A DNA stretch of 64,000 bases. It comes from Aquicella lusitana (GTDB lineage: Bacteria; Pseudomonadota; Gammaproteobacteria; DSM-16500). A program made the translations under genes and the position numbers. The notes under the pieces were generated by a model that had not been told where the DNA came from, made no database searches, and worked only from the letters and a program-made list of their open reading frames with translations. The number at the start of each line of letters is the position of its first letter. Position 1 is the stretch's first letter. The DNA lies in assembly GCF_902459475.1 (NCBI RefSeq), contig NZ_LR699115.1:217038-281037 (forward strand), in the 5' to 3' direction. This document shows positions 36,574 through 46,187 of this stretch, in pieces.

Positions 36574-38523
36574 ATGTCATTCAGTAAAAAAGTAAAGCAG
36601 CTTATTCTCGGTCACCCGCTTAATCCGCTTAATCCCCAGATCCTGCGTCACGTGTCGTTGGTGGCTTTTCTTGCTTGGGTAGGATTGGGTGCAGATGGAC
36701 TTTCTTCTTCTTGTTATGGCCCTGAAGAAGCCTATATTGCCCTGGGTCCGCATACACAGTTTGCCTTATACATCGCTATTGCAACCGCAATCACTGTGTT
36801 TGTCATTTCTCTAGGATACAATCAAGTCATTGAACTTTTCCCTAGCGGCGGGGGCGGCTATAAAGTTGCTTCGCAACTGCTAGGCTCCCACATAGGACTC
36901 ATTTCCGGCGCGGCACTTATTGTCGATTATGTGCTAACTATTGCCGTCTCCACTGCCAGTGCCATGGATGCGGTTTTCAGCCTGTTGCCTACCCATTTGC
37001 TGTCTTACAAGCTGCTAGCAGAAGCAGGCCTCATTCTTGTGTTGATTCTTCTTAATATGCGCGGAATGAAAGAATCCATCAAATTTCTCCTACCTATATT
37101 TCTCGGCTTTTTTATTATCCATGTCGTCTTAATTGTTTACGGTATCATTGCCCATCGCACTGGCCTTTCGCTGATTATTCCGAGCACCATTGAAGAAACC
37201 CGCAGTACCATTGCCGAAGTAGGATGGATTCCTGTGTTGGCCCTGATCCTGCATGCTTATTCACTGGGAAGTGGTACCTATACGGGCCTTGAAGCTGTTT
37301 CAAATAACGTAAACCGTTTGCGCGAACCGCGCGTTGTCACGGGAAAATGGACCATGTTTTATATGGCCACCTCACTCAGTATGATCGCAGGCGGCATAAT
37401 TCTGCTCTATCTTCTATGGGCACCCACGCCACATATGGGCCAGACCTTAAATGCCGTCGTTTTTCATTCCATTTTGGGTGATTCCGAAATAGGAAAAATA
37501 TTGCTGTTCATTACACTACTACTGGAAGCGGGTCTACTTGTGCTGGCTGCCAATACAGGCTTTCTTGCCGGGCCCAGTGTGCTGGCAAACATGGCGATTG
37601 ATGGCTGGATGCCCAACCGCTTTCGCCATCTTTCCACCCGACTCGTCATTCAGAATGGGCTGATTTTGTTTGGCATTTTCGCATTAGCTATTCTGATCTG
37701 GTGCCGCGGTAAAGTTTCATTGCTAGTCGTCCTCTACAGTATTAATGTATTTCTTACTTTTTCACTTTCGTTATTTGGCTTGTGTGTATATTGGGCTCGA
37801 CAAAAAAGCAGAGCTTCTTCACGCTGGCTGTGGCGCCTTCTGTTTTCGTTTCTGGCCTTCTCCATTACGAGCAGTATTTTATGTATCACGGTTTTCTCCA
37901 AATTCCAGTCGGGTGGCTGGTTGACCGTGGTAGTAACCTGCACGGTCATCCTAGTCTGTTTACTCGTCAAACGTCATTATCGTCTTTTTAACAAAAAACT
38001 GGCTCAACTGGATGTGCAATTAAAACAGCCTATTGTGCATCCGCTTAGCTTCGTTACTATTGATCCACAACAACCTACCGCTGTGATTCTGGTTGGAAAA
38101 AGTCCGGGCGTTGCCATGCACACATTGCTCAATGTCATCCGCATGTTTCCGCGACATTTCAAAAATTTTGTTTTTATGAGCGCGGGTATTGTTGATGTAG
38201 AAAGCTTCGCGGGACAAAGTGAGCTGGAAAAAATGCGCAATCAGGTGAATGAAAATCTGCAATATTTTATTGATTATTGCAATCAGTATGGCATTGCAGC
38301 GGAAGGTTATGCAGCCTTTGGTACGGACACCGTGGAAGAGCTTGTCAAATTGGCTGAAGAAATCAGCCAGAAATATTCAAACTGCATTTTCTTTTCAAGT
38401 AAGCTGATCTTTGAAAAAGACAATTGGTTGATGCGATTATTACATAATGAAACTCCTCTTACTCTTCAGCGTAACCTACACTTACAAGGCAAAGAATTGG
38501 TGATTCTGCCAATGAAGATTTAA
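36574..38523 (+). CDS. APC-superfamily amino acid permease with long C-terminal cytoplasmic domain
   Basis: This 649-residue protein has about 12 membrane segments (residues 25-470) and a soluble tail of about 170 residues. GLGADGLSSSCYGPEEAY at the N-terminus is the usual start of this permease branch. GGGGYKVASQLLG and YTGLEAVSNNVNRL are conserved APC stretches. The tail contains VILVGKSPGVAMHTLLNVI, a universal-stress-like or regulatory fold. The substrate is probably an amino acid but is not known. A hairpin (CCGTCT/AGACGG, 36541-36558) lies just upstream. Confidence 0.85.
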   Translation: MSFSKKVKQLILGHPLNPLNPQILRHVSLVAFLAWVGLGADGLSSSCYGPEEAYIALGPHTQFALYIAIATAITVFVISLGYNQVIELFPSGGGGYKVASQLLGSHIGLISGAALIVDYVLTIAVSTASAMDAVFSLLPTHLLSYKLLAEAGLILVLILLNMRGMKESIKFLLPIFLGFFIIHVVLIVYGIIAHRTGLSLIIPSTIEETRSTIAEVGWIPVLALILHAYSLGSGTYTGLEAVSNNVNRLREPRVVTGKWTMFYMATSLSMIAGGIILLYLLWAPTPHMGQTLNAVVFHSILGDSEIGKILLFITLLLEAGLLVLAANTGFLAGPSVLANMAIDGWMPNRFRHLSTRLVIQNGLILFGIFALAILIWCRGKVSLLVVLYSINVFLTFSLSLFGLCVYWARQKSRASSRWLWRLLFSFLAFSITSSILCITVFSKFQSGGWLTVVVTCTVILVCLLVKRHYRLFNKKLAQLDVQLKQPIVHPLSFVTIDPQQPTAVILVGKSPGVAMHTLLNVIRMFPRHFKNFVFMSAGIVDVESFAGQSELEKMRNQVNENLQYFIDYCNQYGIAAEGYAAFGTDTVEELVKLAEEISQKYSNCIFFSSKLIFEKDNWLMRLLHNETPLTLQRNLHLQGKELVILPMKI

Positions 38524-38664
38524 TATTATTAATAATAAAATCATGAGGTTAATATTTAAATTCAGTAAATGTGGTTAATAGCACCATGCTACTGGTAAAA
38601 TACCAATCAAAATGGTTTATATATTATAATAACTAATCCTTATTTTTAAAAAACGAGGGGGATA

Positions 38665-39816
38665 ATGGAAACAAGAAAAATAGACTTGCTATCTGACGTC
38701 ATACGTTTCACATCAGCTCCAAATATGAAAATAACGCCTGATTGGATCATTGCACTTAAGCAAGTGTCGGAAAAGTTATTTTGCAGGGAGAATGTTCTTT
38801 TTTTACTTGAGTATTATAAATTAAAACAGCTAGACCCTAATTCAGCAGAATGGATAAGCGCTTCCCAAGCCATTAAATCCCGATTCTTTAATCCAGCATC
38901 CTTCGATGAACTCAATCTGCCTGGTAAAACATATGATGACGTCGCAAAAAGTGTAACGCCAACGGATGATATGCTGAAGCGAGTTGAAAAAAGCGTCTTG
39001 AGCCTGGTCGAGTCAGATACATTTGCTAAGACTATGAACGATAAAACCTTAATAGTAACCCATGAAAAAATTTTGCAAAAAGCCATTGATATCATCGCGG
39101 ATTCTGGGGATAACGATGAATCCAAAATAAGCAAGCTGGATGAACTCTTTCAATTCACTGAATTGGGTATTCAACAGGTGGAAAGACAAATGGTTCTTCA
39201 AAATGTTCTTGAGAAAGCGAAGAAAGATAAACAACCGCTTAGTGTGATAGATAATATCAGTTCTATGGTTAAAAAGCTTGACCCATCCTTGTCTCCTTCA
39301 CCACAACCCAAAGAATCAATGTCTGATTTACTTCTGAACACGCAGCTTGATAATTTTATCAATCGTATCAGGCAACTCCCCAAGCTATATAACCAACTGG
39401 AAGCAAGCAGGTTTTCACACCGTTTTCATAAACCCAAACATAATAAGCACATTGAACCTCTTCTTAATGCCATTAACTTGATAGCGTTAAGTAACGCAGA
39501 GACTCAAGAAAAGTTAAGAAAAATTTCTGCAACGCTGGAAGATCTGTTTATTGAATCGCAACAAGGTATATTTAAAAAAAGCACCGATGAGCTTGTCAAG
39601 GAATTGAATGAAAAGCAAGGCCATCACTTGAGAAGAATGGTAGGCTTATTATTGCAAGATATCGCTAAATATCCAGGTATGGTTAATATTAACCTGCCTG
39701 AAATTAAAATACCAAAAGTCGGCTACGAAGATTTTCAGACGCCTATTTTTTCACCTGCCAAACCAACGGCCGATTTAAAAACACCATCACTTAAACGCGG
39801 TTCCCGCGAATTGTAA
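38665..39816 (+). CDS. Hypothetical helical protein
   Basis: I do not recognise this 383-residue protein. It is almost wholly helical, without signal peptide or membrane segment. A Pro-rich stretch (SPSPQPKES) near 214 separates two helical halves, and a Pro-rich, disordered tail (PIFSPAKPTADLKTPSLKRG) ends it. GAGGGGG precedes the start. The 140-bp leader is very AT-rich (GGTTAATATTTAAATT at 38547) but lacks a full PmrA-type double TTAA. Orphan helical proteins with disordered tails are common among Legionellales effectors; this is only a possibility here. Confidence 0.6.
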   Translation: METRKIDLLSDVIRFTSAPNMKITPDWIIALKQVSEKLFCRENVLFLLEYYKLKQLDPNSAEWISASQAIKSRFFNPASFDELNLPGKTYDDVAKSVTPTDDMLKRVEKSVLSLVESDTFAKTMNDKTLIVTHEKILQKAIDIIADSGDNDESKISKLDELFQFTELGIQQVERQMVLQNVLEKAKKDKQPLSVIDNISSMVKKLDPSLSPSPQPKESMSDLLLNTQLDNFINRIRQLPKLYNQLEASRFSHRFHKPKHNKHIEPLLNAINLIALSNAETQEKLRKISATLEDLFIESQQGIFKKSTDELVKELNEKQGHHLRRMVGLLLQDIAKYPGMVNINLPEIKIPKVGYEDFQTPIFSPAKPTADLKTPSLKRGSREL

Positions 39817-39819
39817 AAT

Positions 39820-41853
39820 TTATTTTTCCGCCTGGCTACGAATGTCCGCAATGATTGTTACGCAGGAAAAAATCACCACCAGAAAAGGAATAATGAGGCT
39901 AACGTACGGATTCGCGCGAATGCCCAATACATTAAAAACAAAGGCCTGCACCACCAGTGTCAGAATAGTTACGATTGTTAAATAAACAAAACAGGCAAGC
40001 CAGTAAATGATTTCCGCCTTGTATTTTTTTAAAAGACGCGGATGGCGGAGTGACTTAGGAAATACCCTAACCAACCAAACCACCGCCGCCTGGCGCAGTC
40101 GCGGTTTTTCTACTCCATCCATCAGTACATAATAACCGTCCATTTCCTGCAAAGGGCTCAGGTTGCGTAAACCGCCGATATAAGTATAGAGTGCAAACAG
40201 CCAAAACATTCCTTGCACATAGGGGTTTTCGACCAAGAAAATCAGCAGTGCGGCTAATCCCGCGATGAGAATATCCACATACACACCCGAGAGATTAACC
40301 GCCATTCTCGGTTTACGCGAGGACAACCACATGTCAGAAGTATCGGTAAAAGCAATAGGTGTAAACCAGTACCAGCCAACGCCTATATAGTGCACTTCCC
40401 GTCCAAATGCTTTTACGGTAAACGCATGACCCAATTCGTGTAATAATACTTCAATCATGCTTAATGGAATTAAACCCAGCACCAAAAACAGACTCGTGCG
40501 CTCTCTGCTAAAAAAGGTCAGGATGGTTTCCGTATTCAGAACAAACGCTATGAATCCTGCCACGGCTAAAATAGCTAGTATTAACTGTGCGGGCACTGTA
40601 AACAAATAGCGAATGTATTTTTGATACATCCGCGTTATCCATTTATCTGCGTCTCCAAATGCCACGCGCGTTTCCAGTAGGCGGCGCAAATTGACGATGG
40701 ATCTTACCCATAAAGGCTGTGTCCGCAGACGTGATTCATCCGGCATCTCCAGATTATGAATGAAGCCAGCCTTCGTCAATCTGGAAATAAGCGCCGCCAC
40801 GACATCAGGTGCAAATACATGAAACCGATCCGCTAAATCAAGCGTAATGTCCTGCATGGTATGCTTGCCATCCAGGCGCCGCCAGATATAAGCACCTTCC
40901 TTTGAAAGGTTAAAATAACTTCCATTATCGGGATTTTTAAGAATAACAAGCGCTTGTCCGTCTGCAGTTATCCGCTGGTGAACAGTGACATGCGGATTTC
41001 GCAAAGGCCGACTTCTGTCCACCATCAAGGTCATAAACATGTTTGCCACGTCTTCTTCGGATTCAATCAGTTCTGACAAATATTCATGGCGTAATACTAA
41101 TAATTCGCATTCAGTTACTGCTTTTGCCGAAGCGTTGCGCGGCGTATGACTAATAAGCGTGGCTTCTCCAAACAGCACGGGCGGTTTTAACAAGGCGAGC
41201 TGACGCACTTCCCCCGCTTCATTCGTTGCCAAGATCTCCACTTCACCAGCGCGGATCATATAGCATTTATCTCCCTCATCGCCTTGATGAAAAAGAAAAG
41301 TGCCCGCTGGCACTTTGACGTCTTCTACATGGTTTGCAAGCCATTGCAATCGGTCACGAGAAAGTTTAGAAAAAGGCAAAGACTGTTTTATAAACTGCAT
41401 ACGCAGCATTTGCAAAGATGCGGCATACATGACCGATTCCAGGCGATGCTTTTTTAAAAAAAGCGATAAGTCTTTTATATCAAGCTTAAGTAGCAACATA
41501 GGCGTAAGCGCAGTCACTGTTGCGGTGCGGTGCCCTGTAGTTGAATAAAACCCGGTATCATTTAAGCCTATGCTTTCCTCCACACCCAATATGGCGACGG
41601 GAACATGACGTATACGTTTGCGACGGCGTATTTCCTTCGTTACTTCCGCTTCACCTTCTACCACGAGGTAAATGCTATCAACCAGTTCATTTTCATTAAC
41701 AATTTTTTCACCTGCCGAATACCGTTGCTCGTGCATCAGTAACGCAAGCTCTTGGCATTGCGCTGCGGATAACGCAGCAAAACAGGGAAACAGTCGGATA
41801 AGACGCTGGCGCGCTTGAATGCTGACTGCGTTCTCTGGTCCCTGCTCAGTCAT
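39820..41853 (-). CDS. Fusion of two cNMP-binding domains, PqqD-like domain and M50 site-2-type metalloprotease
   Basis: The 677-residue protein has four parts. Two Crp-type cyclic-nucleotide-binding folds lie at about 20-145 and 160-280 (second: GTFLFHQGDEGDKCYMIRAG, with VLFGEATL). A PqqD-like peptide-recognition domain follows at about 290-370 (GSYFNLSKEGAYIWRRLDG). A membrane M50 protease completes it from 415, with HELGH at 472-476 and D572 in QEMDGYY. MTEQGPE at 41853 is taken as the start; a longer frame has no conserved residues. It may release or process a substrate in response to a ligand. No partner is known. The tail has at least six membrane segments. Confidence 0.85.
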   Translation of the reverse strand: MTEQGPENAVSIQARQRLIRLFPCFAALSAAQCQELALLMHEQRYSAGEKIVNENELVDSIYLVVEGEAEVTKEIRRRKRIRHVPVAILGVEESIGLNDTGFYSTTGHRTATVTALTPMLLLKLDIKDLSLFLKKHRLESVMYAASLQMLRMQFIKQSLPFSKLSRDRLQWLANHVEDVKVPAGTFLFHQGDEGDKCYMIRAGEVEILATNEAGEVRQLALLKPPVLFGEATLISHTPRNASAKAVTECELLVLRHEYLSELIESEEDVANMFMTLMVDRSRPLRNPHVTVHQRITADGQALVILKNPDNGSYFNLSKEGAYIWRRLDGKHTMQDITLDLADRFHVFAPDVVAALISRLTKAGFIHNLEMPDESRLRTQPLWVRSIVNLRRLLETRVAFGDADKWITRMYQKYIRYLFTVPAQLILAILAVAGFIAFVLNTETILTFFSRERTSLFLVLGLIPLSMIEVLLHELGHAFTVKAFGREVHYIGVGWYWFTPIAFTDTSDMWLSSRKPRMAVNLSGVYVDILIAGLAALLIFLVENPYVQGMFWLFALYTYIGGLRNLSPLQEMDGYYVLMDGVEKPRLRQAAVVWLVRVFPKSLRHPRLLKKYKAEIIYWLACFVYLTIVTILTLVVQAFVFNVLGIRANPYVSLIIPFLVVIFSCVTIIADIRSQAEK

Positions 41854-42019
41854 AGTAGATTCATTCTTTCTATTCCGTGGATATCTACAGTATATAGTCG
41901 ATACTTGTGCCATGCTAGCAAAGGCTGGTATGCAGATAAGAGACAGCTTGCTCAAAGTTATTTATAGCCATGCGCTTTTCAATTAGAATAAATTACCCAA
42001 TCAAAAGGAGTTGACATCC

Positions 42020-42529
42020 ATGGCAGAGATCCGCTTAAACGGCGAACCCATCCATACAACAGGTGAATTGCCGCCGGTTGGTGCAGAAGCACCTGATTTT
42101 ACCGTCACTAAAACGGATTTGAGTGAAATTCGGCTAAAGAATTATCTGGGAAAAAAAATAATCTTAAATATTTTTCCCAGCCTGGATACCTCTACCTGTG
42201 CCGCTGCCATGCGCCGGTTTAATGAAATTGCATCTAATTTTAAAGATATCCTGATCTTGTGTGTTTCCGCCGATCTGCCCTTTGCGCAAAAACGTTTTTG
42301 TGCTGCGGAACATTTGGATAACGTACAACCTGTTTCCGTCTTTAGACACCCTGCTTTCGGCAAGGATTATGGTGTAACTATCGCTGATGGCCCACTGGCG
42401 GGTCTGCTTTCACGTGCTGCCATCGTACTGGATGAGCATGGTAAAATACTCTACAAAGAGCAAGTAGAGGAAATCACCGAAGAACCGGATTATTCCGCCA
42501 TCGTTTCTGCCTTAAAAAACAGCCAATGA
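42020..42529 (+). CDS. tpx: Thiol peroxidase Tpx
   Basis: The 169-residue peroxiredoxin removes peroxides using thioredoxin. The peroxidatic Cys is in SLDTSTCAAAMRRF and the resolving Cys in QKRFCAAEHLD, the Tpx arrangement. VGAEAPDFTVTKTDL is the conserved N-terminal strand. The ATG at 42020 has AAGGAG 10 nt upstream; a TTG at 42011 is less likely. The CoA-binding gene follows 9 bp later. Confidence 0.95.
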   Translation: MAEIRLNGEPIHTTGELPPVGAEAPDFTVTKTDLSEIRLKNYLGKKIILNIFPSLDTSTCAAAMRRFNEIASNFKDILILCVSADLPFAQKRFCAAEHLDNVQPVSVFRHPAFGKDYGVTIADGPLAGLLSRAAIVLDEHGKILYKEQVEEITEEPDYSAIVSALKNSQ

Positions 42530-42538
42530 GGTGTCAAC

Positions 42539-42952
42539 ATGCGTAGCGATGTAGGAAAAAAAATTCAGCGATTTTTTACATCACCAGCCTATGGCGTAGT
42601 GGGGGCTTCCAGCAATAGGGAAAAATATGGCAATAAGGTATTACGGGTTTACCTGCAGCATCATAAAAAAGCCTATCCTGTTCACCCGCGTGAAACTTCT
42701 GTTGAAGGTGTCGCAACAGTCCCTGATGTCGCAAGCCTTCCTGACACGGTGAAAAGTATTTCGATCATCACACCGCCGGCCATCACGGAAAAAATCGTGG
42801 AAGCAGCTATCACTAAGGGAATTGAAAATATCTGGATGCAGCCTGGCGCAGAAAGCGATGAGGCAATTAAACAAGCGGAACAACACGGCATCAATGTGAT
42901 CGCCCATGGTCCCTGCATCTTGGCGGAACTAGGATTCCAGGAAACCGATTAA
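42539..42952 (+). CDS. CoA-binding domain protein (YccU type)
   Basis: This 137-residue Rossmann-fold protein has YGVVGASSNREKYGNKVLR at the N-terminus, the CoA/nucleotide-binding loop of YccU/CoA_binding_2 proteins. GIENIWMQPGAESDEAIKQA is the second signature. Function of the family is not established; it may bind CoA or a nucleotide as a regulator. It is probably co-transcribed with tpx, from which it is separated by 9 bp, and it converges on the next gene with only 6 bp between stops. Confidence 0.9.
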   Translation: MRSDVGKKIQRFFTSPAYGVVGASSNREKYGNKVLRVYLQHHKKAYPVHPRETSVEGVATVPDVASLPDTVKSISIITPPAITEKIVEAAITKGIENIWMQPGAESDEAIKQAEQHGINVIAHGPCILAELGFQETD

Positions 42953-42958
42953 CCTCGC

Positions 42959-44521
42959 CTAAACCAACCTGAATGGAATAATGGGCGGTTTGGTCTTCTC
43001 CATCCCTAAAATCTGTCTAATCTGTTCTTCTTCTGATTGCTCAACGCCATTAGTAATACCGAGCATGTTTCTGATATGTTCTTTGTCTTCAACACTGATA
43101 ACAGCAATAGGCTCAGTTGGCAGTTTTAACAACGTGATAATCCATTCAATGATATCCTCTTTATCATTTTGAGTAACAGAAGGATGTTTAAATAATTTTA
43201 GCAGCCCTTCTTTCGTTTTCGTAACCGTATAAGCCGCCATGTTCGACGTTTGCTCGGACACTTTGGTACCAATTTTATCCAGTATCCATGACCATAAGCC
43301 ATCAACTGCTTTTTTTCCTACCTGCGAAATAAGGATGGTCCCACCTGCCAGATAGACGATCAAACCCAGAGGATTTATACCTCCCACCAGCGCGGGCAAA
43401 GCCATCTCTGCTGTATACTGCGCAGCAGTAAATCCAACGGCAGATTGCACTGCATAATTAATCCCTGTTGCTGTCCAGGATGGGGCTTTTTTCTTTGTAT
43501 CCTGATCAGTAATTTCATGGTCCAATTCATCCAAAAAACGATCCAGATCGTGAAAATCCAGCTCCTCACACAGTTTAGCAAGTTCATCCTGATGATTCTT
43601 TTTCATGAATTTGATATGAACTTTTAATTCTGTTAGCCAATCAAGACGTGTCTCCCTGTCAATATTTTTCAGACTTTTTTTATTCAGCGCATGTAAAGCC
43701 TGTTTGTACAGCTCACTTCCTTTATTTAAAAATCTGTTTCCTTCTGGGGACAGTAGACTATATTCATCCCGAATAGACATCAGCAAATATAAAATCGATC
43801 CGAGGCGGATCTCTTGCGCCCGTTCTGGCGTTTGCTCAAGTTCAGCAGTCCGATCAATTAAAGCCACAAACTTCAATAACGAAGCATGTTTGCTGTTCTG
43901 ATTTATCCACCAGCGGTTGTTGTTTAACGCAGTATAATGTTGATCCATTTGTTTGATATTGCTTGCCAGCGCCTGAGGCAAAGGCTCAGCATTCGTTAGC
44001 GCAGCGATGCGGCTCGATTCCCGCTCTTTTACATACTTGAGCGTATGCAATATTTGATCCATCAATATTTTCTTTTTTGTCCAGCTGAATTTTTTTTTCG
44101 GGCTGACATACTGCGTTATCTCTTCTTCCCGCAAATGATCTTTAATGAAACCATAAAAAGCATTTAAATAAATCAGCCGATGATCGTCATTGAGTGGATT
44201 TTTAACCGAGTGGAGTTTATTTTTAATCAGTGTATAGACGTCACTACCCGTTCCCAAAAACCAGCTCAAATAAGACTGATCTTCGCCTTTATTGGGCGAA
44301 TAGCCGTAATATTCATAATAACGAATATATTCCATTTCAAAAATCAGCATGCCGGTTAAAATTTTGGTCATTTCTTCGGGATTAAATTGCGCTGCTTTTA
44401 TAACTGCCAGGTGTTTAAATAAAGTCGCGAAAGATTGACGCTGGGGATTATTTTTATCAACTTTAATAAGCTCATCAGGTAAAGCCTGTAGTGCATCCAA
44501 AGTCAAAGGCTGATGTCTCAT
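42959..44521 (-). CDS. Unknown protein preceded by a PmrA-type box, candidate Dot/Icm effector
   Basis: I do not recognise this 520-residue protein. The first 330 residues are helical and charged. Residues 345-410 hold hydrophobic stretches (GINYAVQSAVGFTAAQY, PALVGGINPLGLIVYLAG) that could cross or insert in a membrane. Near the C-terminus are two related segments, KEHIRNMLGITNG and EEQIRQILGMEK, and an acidic SEEEQ, as seen in E-block secretion signals. It has no signal peptide. A double TTAA element with 7-nt spacing lies 52 bp upstream (44574-44590). Function is unknown; the effector idea rests on promoter and C-terminus. Confidence 0.6.
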   Translation of the reverse strand: MRHQPLTLDALQALPDELIKVDKNNPQRQSFATLFKHLAVIKAAQFNPEEMTKILTGMLIFEMEYIRYYEYYGYSPNKGEDQSYLSWFLGTGSDVYTLIKNKLHSVKNPLNDDHRLIYLNAFYGFIKDHLREEEITQYVSPKKKFSWTKKKILMDQILHTLKYVKERESSRIAALTNAEPLPQALASNIKQMDQHYTALNNNRWWINQNSKHASLLKFVALIDRTAELEQTPERAQEIRLGSILYLLMSIRDEYSLLSPEGNRFLNKGSELYKQALHALNKKSLKNIDRETRLDWLTELKVHIKFMKKNHQDELAKLCEELDFHDLDRFLDELDHEITDQDTKKKAPSWTATGINYAVQSAVGFTAAQYTAEMALPALVGGINPLGLIVYLAGGTILISQVGKKAVDGLWSWILDKIGTKVSEQTSNMAAYTVTKTKEGLLKLFKHPSVTQNDKEDIIEWIITLLKLPTEPIAVISVEDKEHIRNMLGITNGVEQSEEEQIRQILGMEKTKPPIIPFRLV

Positions 44522-44573
44522 GATAGTTGTCCCTAATCTTATTAAGTTGTTTCTTCGAGTGTATTCAGCAAAG

Positions 44574-44590
44574 ATTAAGGAAATCTTAAT
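44574..44590 (-). promoter_or_regulatory. PmrA-type regulatory box
   Basis: On the minus strand the sequence is ATTAAGATTTCCTTAAT: two TTAA half-sites with exactly 7 nt between them, matching the known PmrA element TTAA(T/G)ATTNNCTTAA at nearly all fixed positions. It ends 52 bp before the start of the 520-residue gene, with a GAATAC-like -10 about 10 bp after it. In Legionella and Coxiella, PmrA controls Dot/Icm genes and effectors. Confidence 0.65.
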
Positions 44591-44707
44591 TTACCAAATT
44601 ATATCCACCACATAAAGGCTGTTTATTATTCATAAACACAATTAATGAATCAGATTTGATCTATTGTCTCTATGTTATAGTTAAATTAAATAAGACAGGA
44701 TGACGCT

Positions 44708-44896
44708 ATGACCACCAATCTGCAGGAAATTTACAACGAATGGCAAAATAATCCGCGTTTTCGCGAACAGTTTAAAAAAAATCCCGAGCAAGCACTCAAA
44801 GAAGCCGGCTTTGAAGTCAGCCCTGAAGATTTGAAAAAAATTAAAGGGATATTACATTTAAAAGATGAGGAATTTGACAAACGGATTAATAAATAA
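44708..44896 (+). CDS. Small protein resembling RiPP leader peptides (NHLP/Nif11-like)
   Basis: This 62-residue protein (MTTNLQEIYNEWQNNPRF at the start) contains FREQFKKNPEQALKEAGFEV, which has the pattern of nitrile-hydratase-like/Nif11 leader regions (F-x-x-x-x-x-x-P-x-x-A-L-x-x-x-G). It lacks the usual Gly-Gly cleavage site and Cys/Ser/Thr-rich core, ending GILHLKDEEFDKRINK. It may simply be a small stand-alone protein of this fold. It is preceded by AGACAGGA 10 nt before the ATG and stands alone upstream of the thiolase gene. Confidence 0.65.
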   Translation: MTTNLQEIYNEWQNNPRFREQFKKNPEQALKEAGFEVSPEDLKKIKGILHLKDEEFDKRINK

Positions 44897-44982
44897 GAAC
44901 AAGAAAAATAACCAAAACAGTGTTGAATTCATTACAATTCAGCTAGACTAAGCCTCTCCATTTGTTGTTAGGAAATAGCAGC

Positions 44983-46167
44983 ATGCACAAGGATCCTATT
45001 GTTATTGTCAGTTTTGCCAGAACACCTATCGGTAATCTGTTAGGCGAGTTAAAAGATTTTGCGGGTCACCAATTAGGCAGCCATGCCATTAAAGCGGTGA
45101 TTGAACGAAGCGGCCTTCGACCGGCTGATATTCACGAAGTCATCATGGGTTGTGTGCTTCCTGCCGGCCAAAGACAAGCGCCGGCAAGACAGGCAGCAAT
45201 AAACGCAGGCATTCCCATTAGTACACCGTGCACGACAATTAATAAAGTTTGCGGTTCGGGAATGAAAGCCGTGATGTTTGCTCATGACGAATTGCTGGTT
45301 GGTTCAAACGATGTGATTATCGCAGGCGGCATGGAAAGCATGACCAATGCGCCTTATCTTTTGCTAAAAGCACGCCAGGGATACCGCCTAGGTCATGGTG
45401 AATTATATGACCATATGATGCTGGATGGCCTGGAAGATGCTTACGATAAAGGCCGGCCAATGGGATTTTTTGCGGAAAGCTGTGCAGAAAAATACGGTTT
45501 TACCCGAAAGCAGCAAGATGATTATGCGATCAGTTCATTCGAGCGCGCGCAGCGTGCCATCCGCGAAAATCAATTTGCCGCTGAAATTGTGCCGATCATT
45601 CATCATACCAAACAGGGTGAACAAGTGATTGACACAGATGAGCACCCATTTAGCGTAAACCCTGAAAAAATTCCAAAATTGTCGCCTGTTTTTATCAAAG
45701 AGGGAACCGTGACTGCTGGAAATGCGAGCTCTATCGCGGATGGCGCAGCAGCACTGGTATTGATGCGGCTGTCTGAAGCTGAAAAGCGCGGTATTAAGCC
45801 TATTGCACGCATTGTCGCCCACTGCTCCGGCGCCAAAGCGCCGAGTGAATTTACGACTGCTCCGGTAGATGTCACACGCAAATTGATGGAAAAAATTAAC
45901 TGGACAGTGGAAGAGGTCGACCTGTTTGAAGTCAATGAAGCATTCGCCGTCGTTACACTTGCTATCATGCATGACTTGCATATTCCACGCGAAAAAATGA
46001 ATATTCATGGCGGCGCCTGCGCACTCGGTCATCCTATAGGCGCAACGGGTGCACGTATTATTGTGACATTGCTTTCAGCCTTGCAGCAAAATACGCTCAA
46101 ACGCGGTATCGCATCGCTCTGCATTGGCGGCGGTGAAGCAACCGCTATAGCAGTGGAGTTATATTAA
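44983..46167 (+). CDS. Acetyl-CoA C-acetyltransferase (thiolase)
   Basis: The 394-residue thiolase has the nucleophile C90 in NKVCGSGMKAV, the catalytic His in HGGACALGHPIGATGARI and the second Cys in SLCIGGGEA. It can cleave acetoacetyl-CoA to two acetyl-CoA or do the reverse. This ends the routes from HMG-CoA lyase and BdhA. The ATG at 44983 follows TTAGGA; upstream TTG codons are less likely starts. ETF-QO begins 20 bp downstream. Confidence 0.93.
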   Translation: MHKDPIVIVSFARTPIGNLLGELKDFAGHQLGSHAIKAVIERSGLRPADIHEVIMGCVLPAGQRQAPARQAAINAGIPISTPCTTINKVCGSGMKAVMFAHDELLVGSNDVIIAGGMESMTNAPYLLLKARQGYRLGHGELYDHMMLDGLEDAYDKGRPMGFFAESCAEKYGFTRKQQDDYAISSFERAQRAIRENQFAAEIVPIIHHTKQGEQVIDTDEHPFSVNPEKIPKLSPVFIKEGTVTAGNASSIADGAAALVLMRLSEAEKRGIKPIARIVAHCSGAKAPSEFTTAPVDVTRKLMEKINWTVEEVDLFEVNEAFAVVTLAIMHDLHIPREKMNIHGGACALGHPIGATGARIIVTLLSALQQNTLKRGIASLCIGGGEATAIAVELY

Positions 46168-46187
46168 AGTATCGTAGAGGTATGAGT

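Noticed and set aside
38540..38600. AT-rich GGTTAATATTTAAATT in front of 38665 considered as a PmrA box
   Set aside because: The second TTAA half-site at 7-nt spacing is missing.
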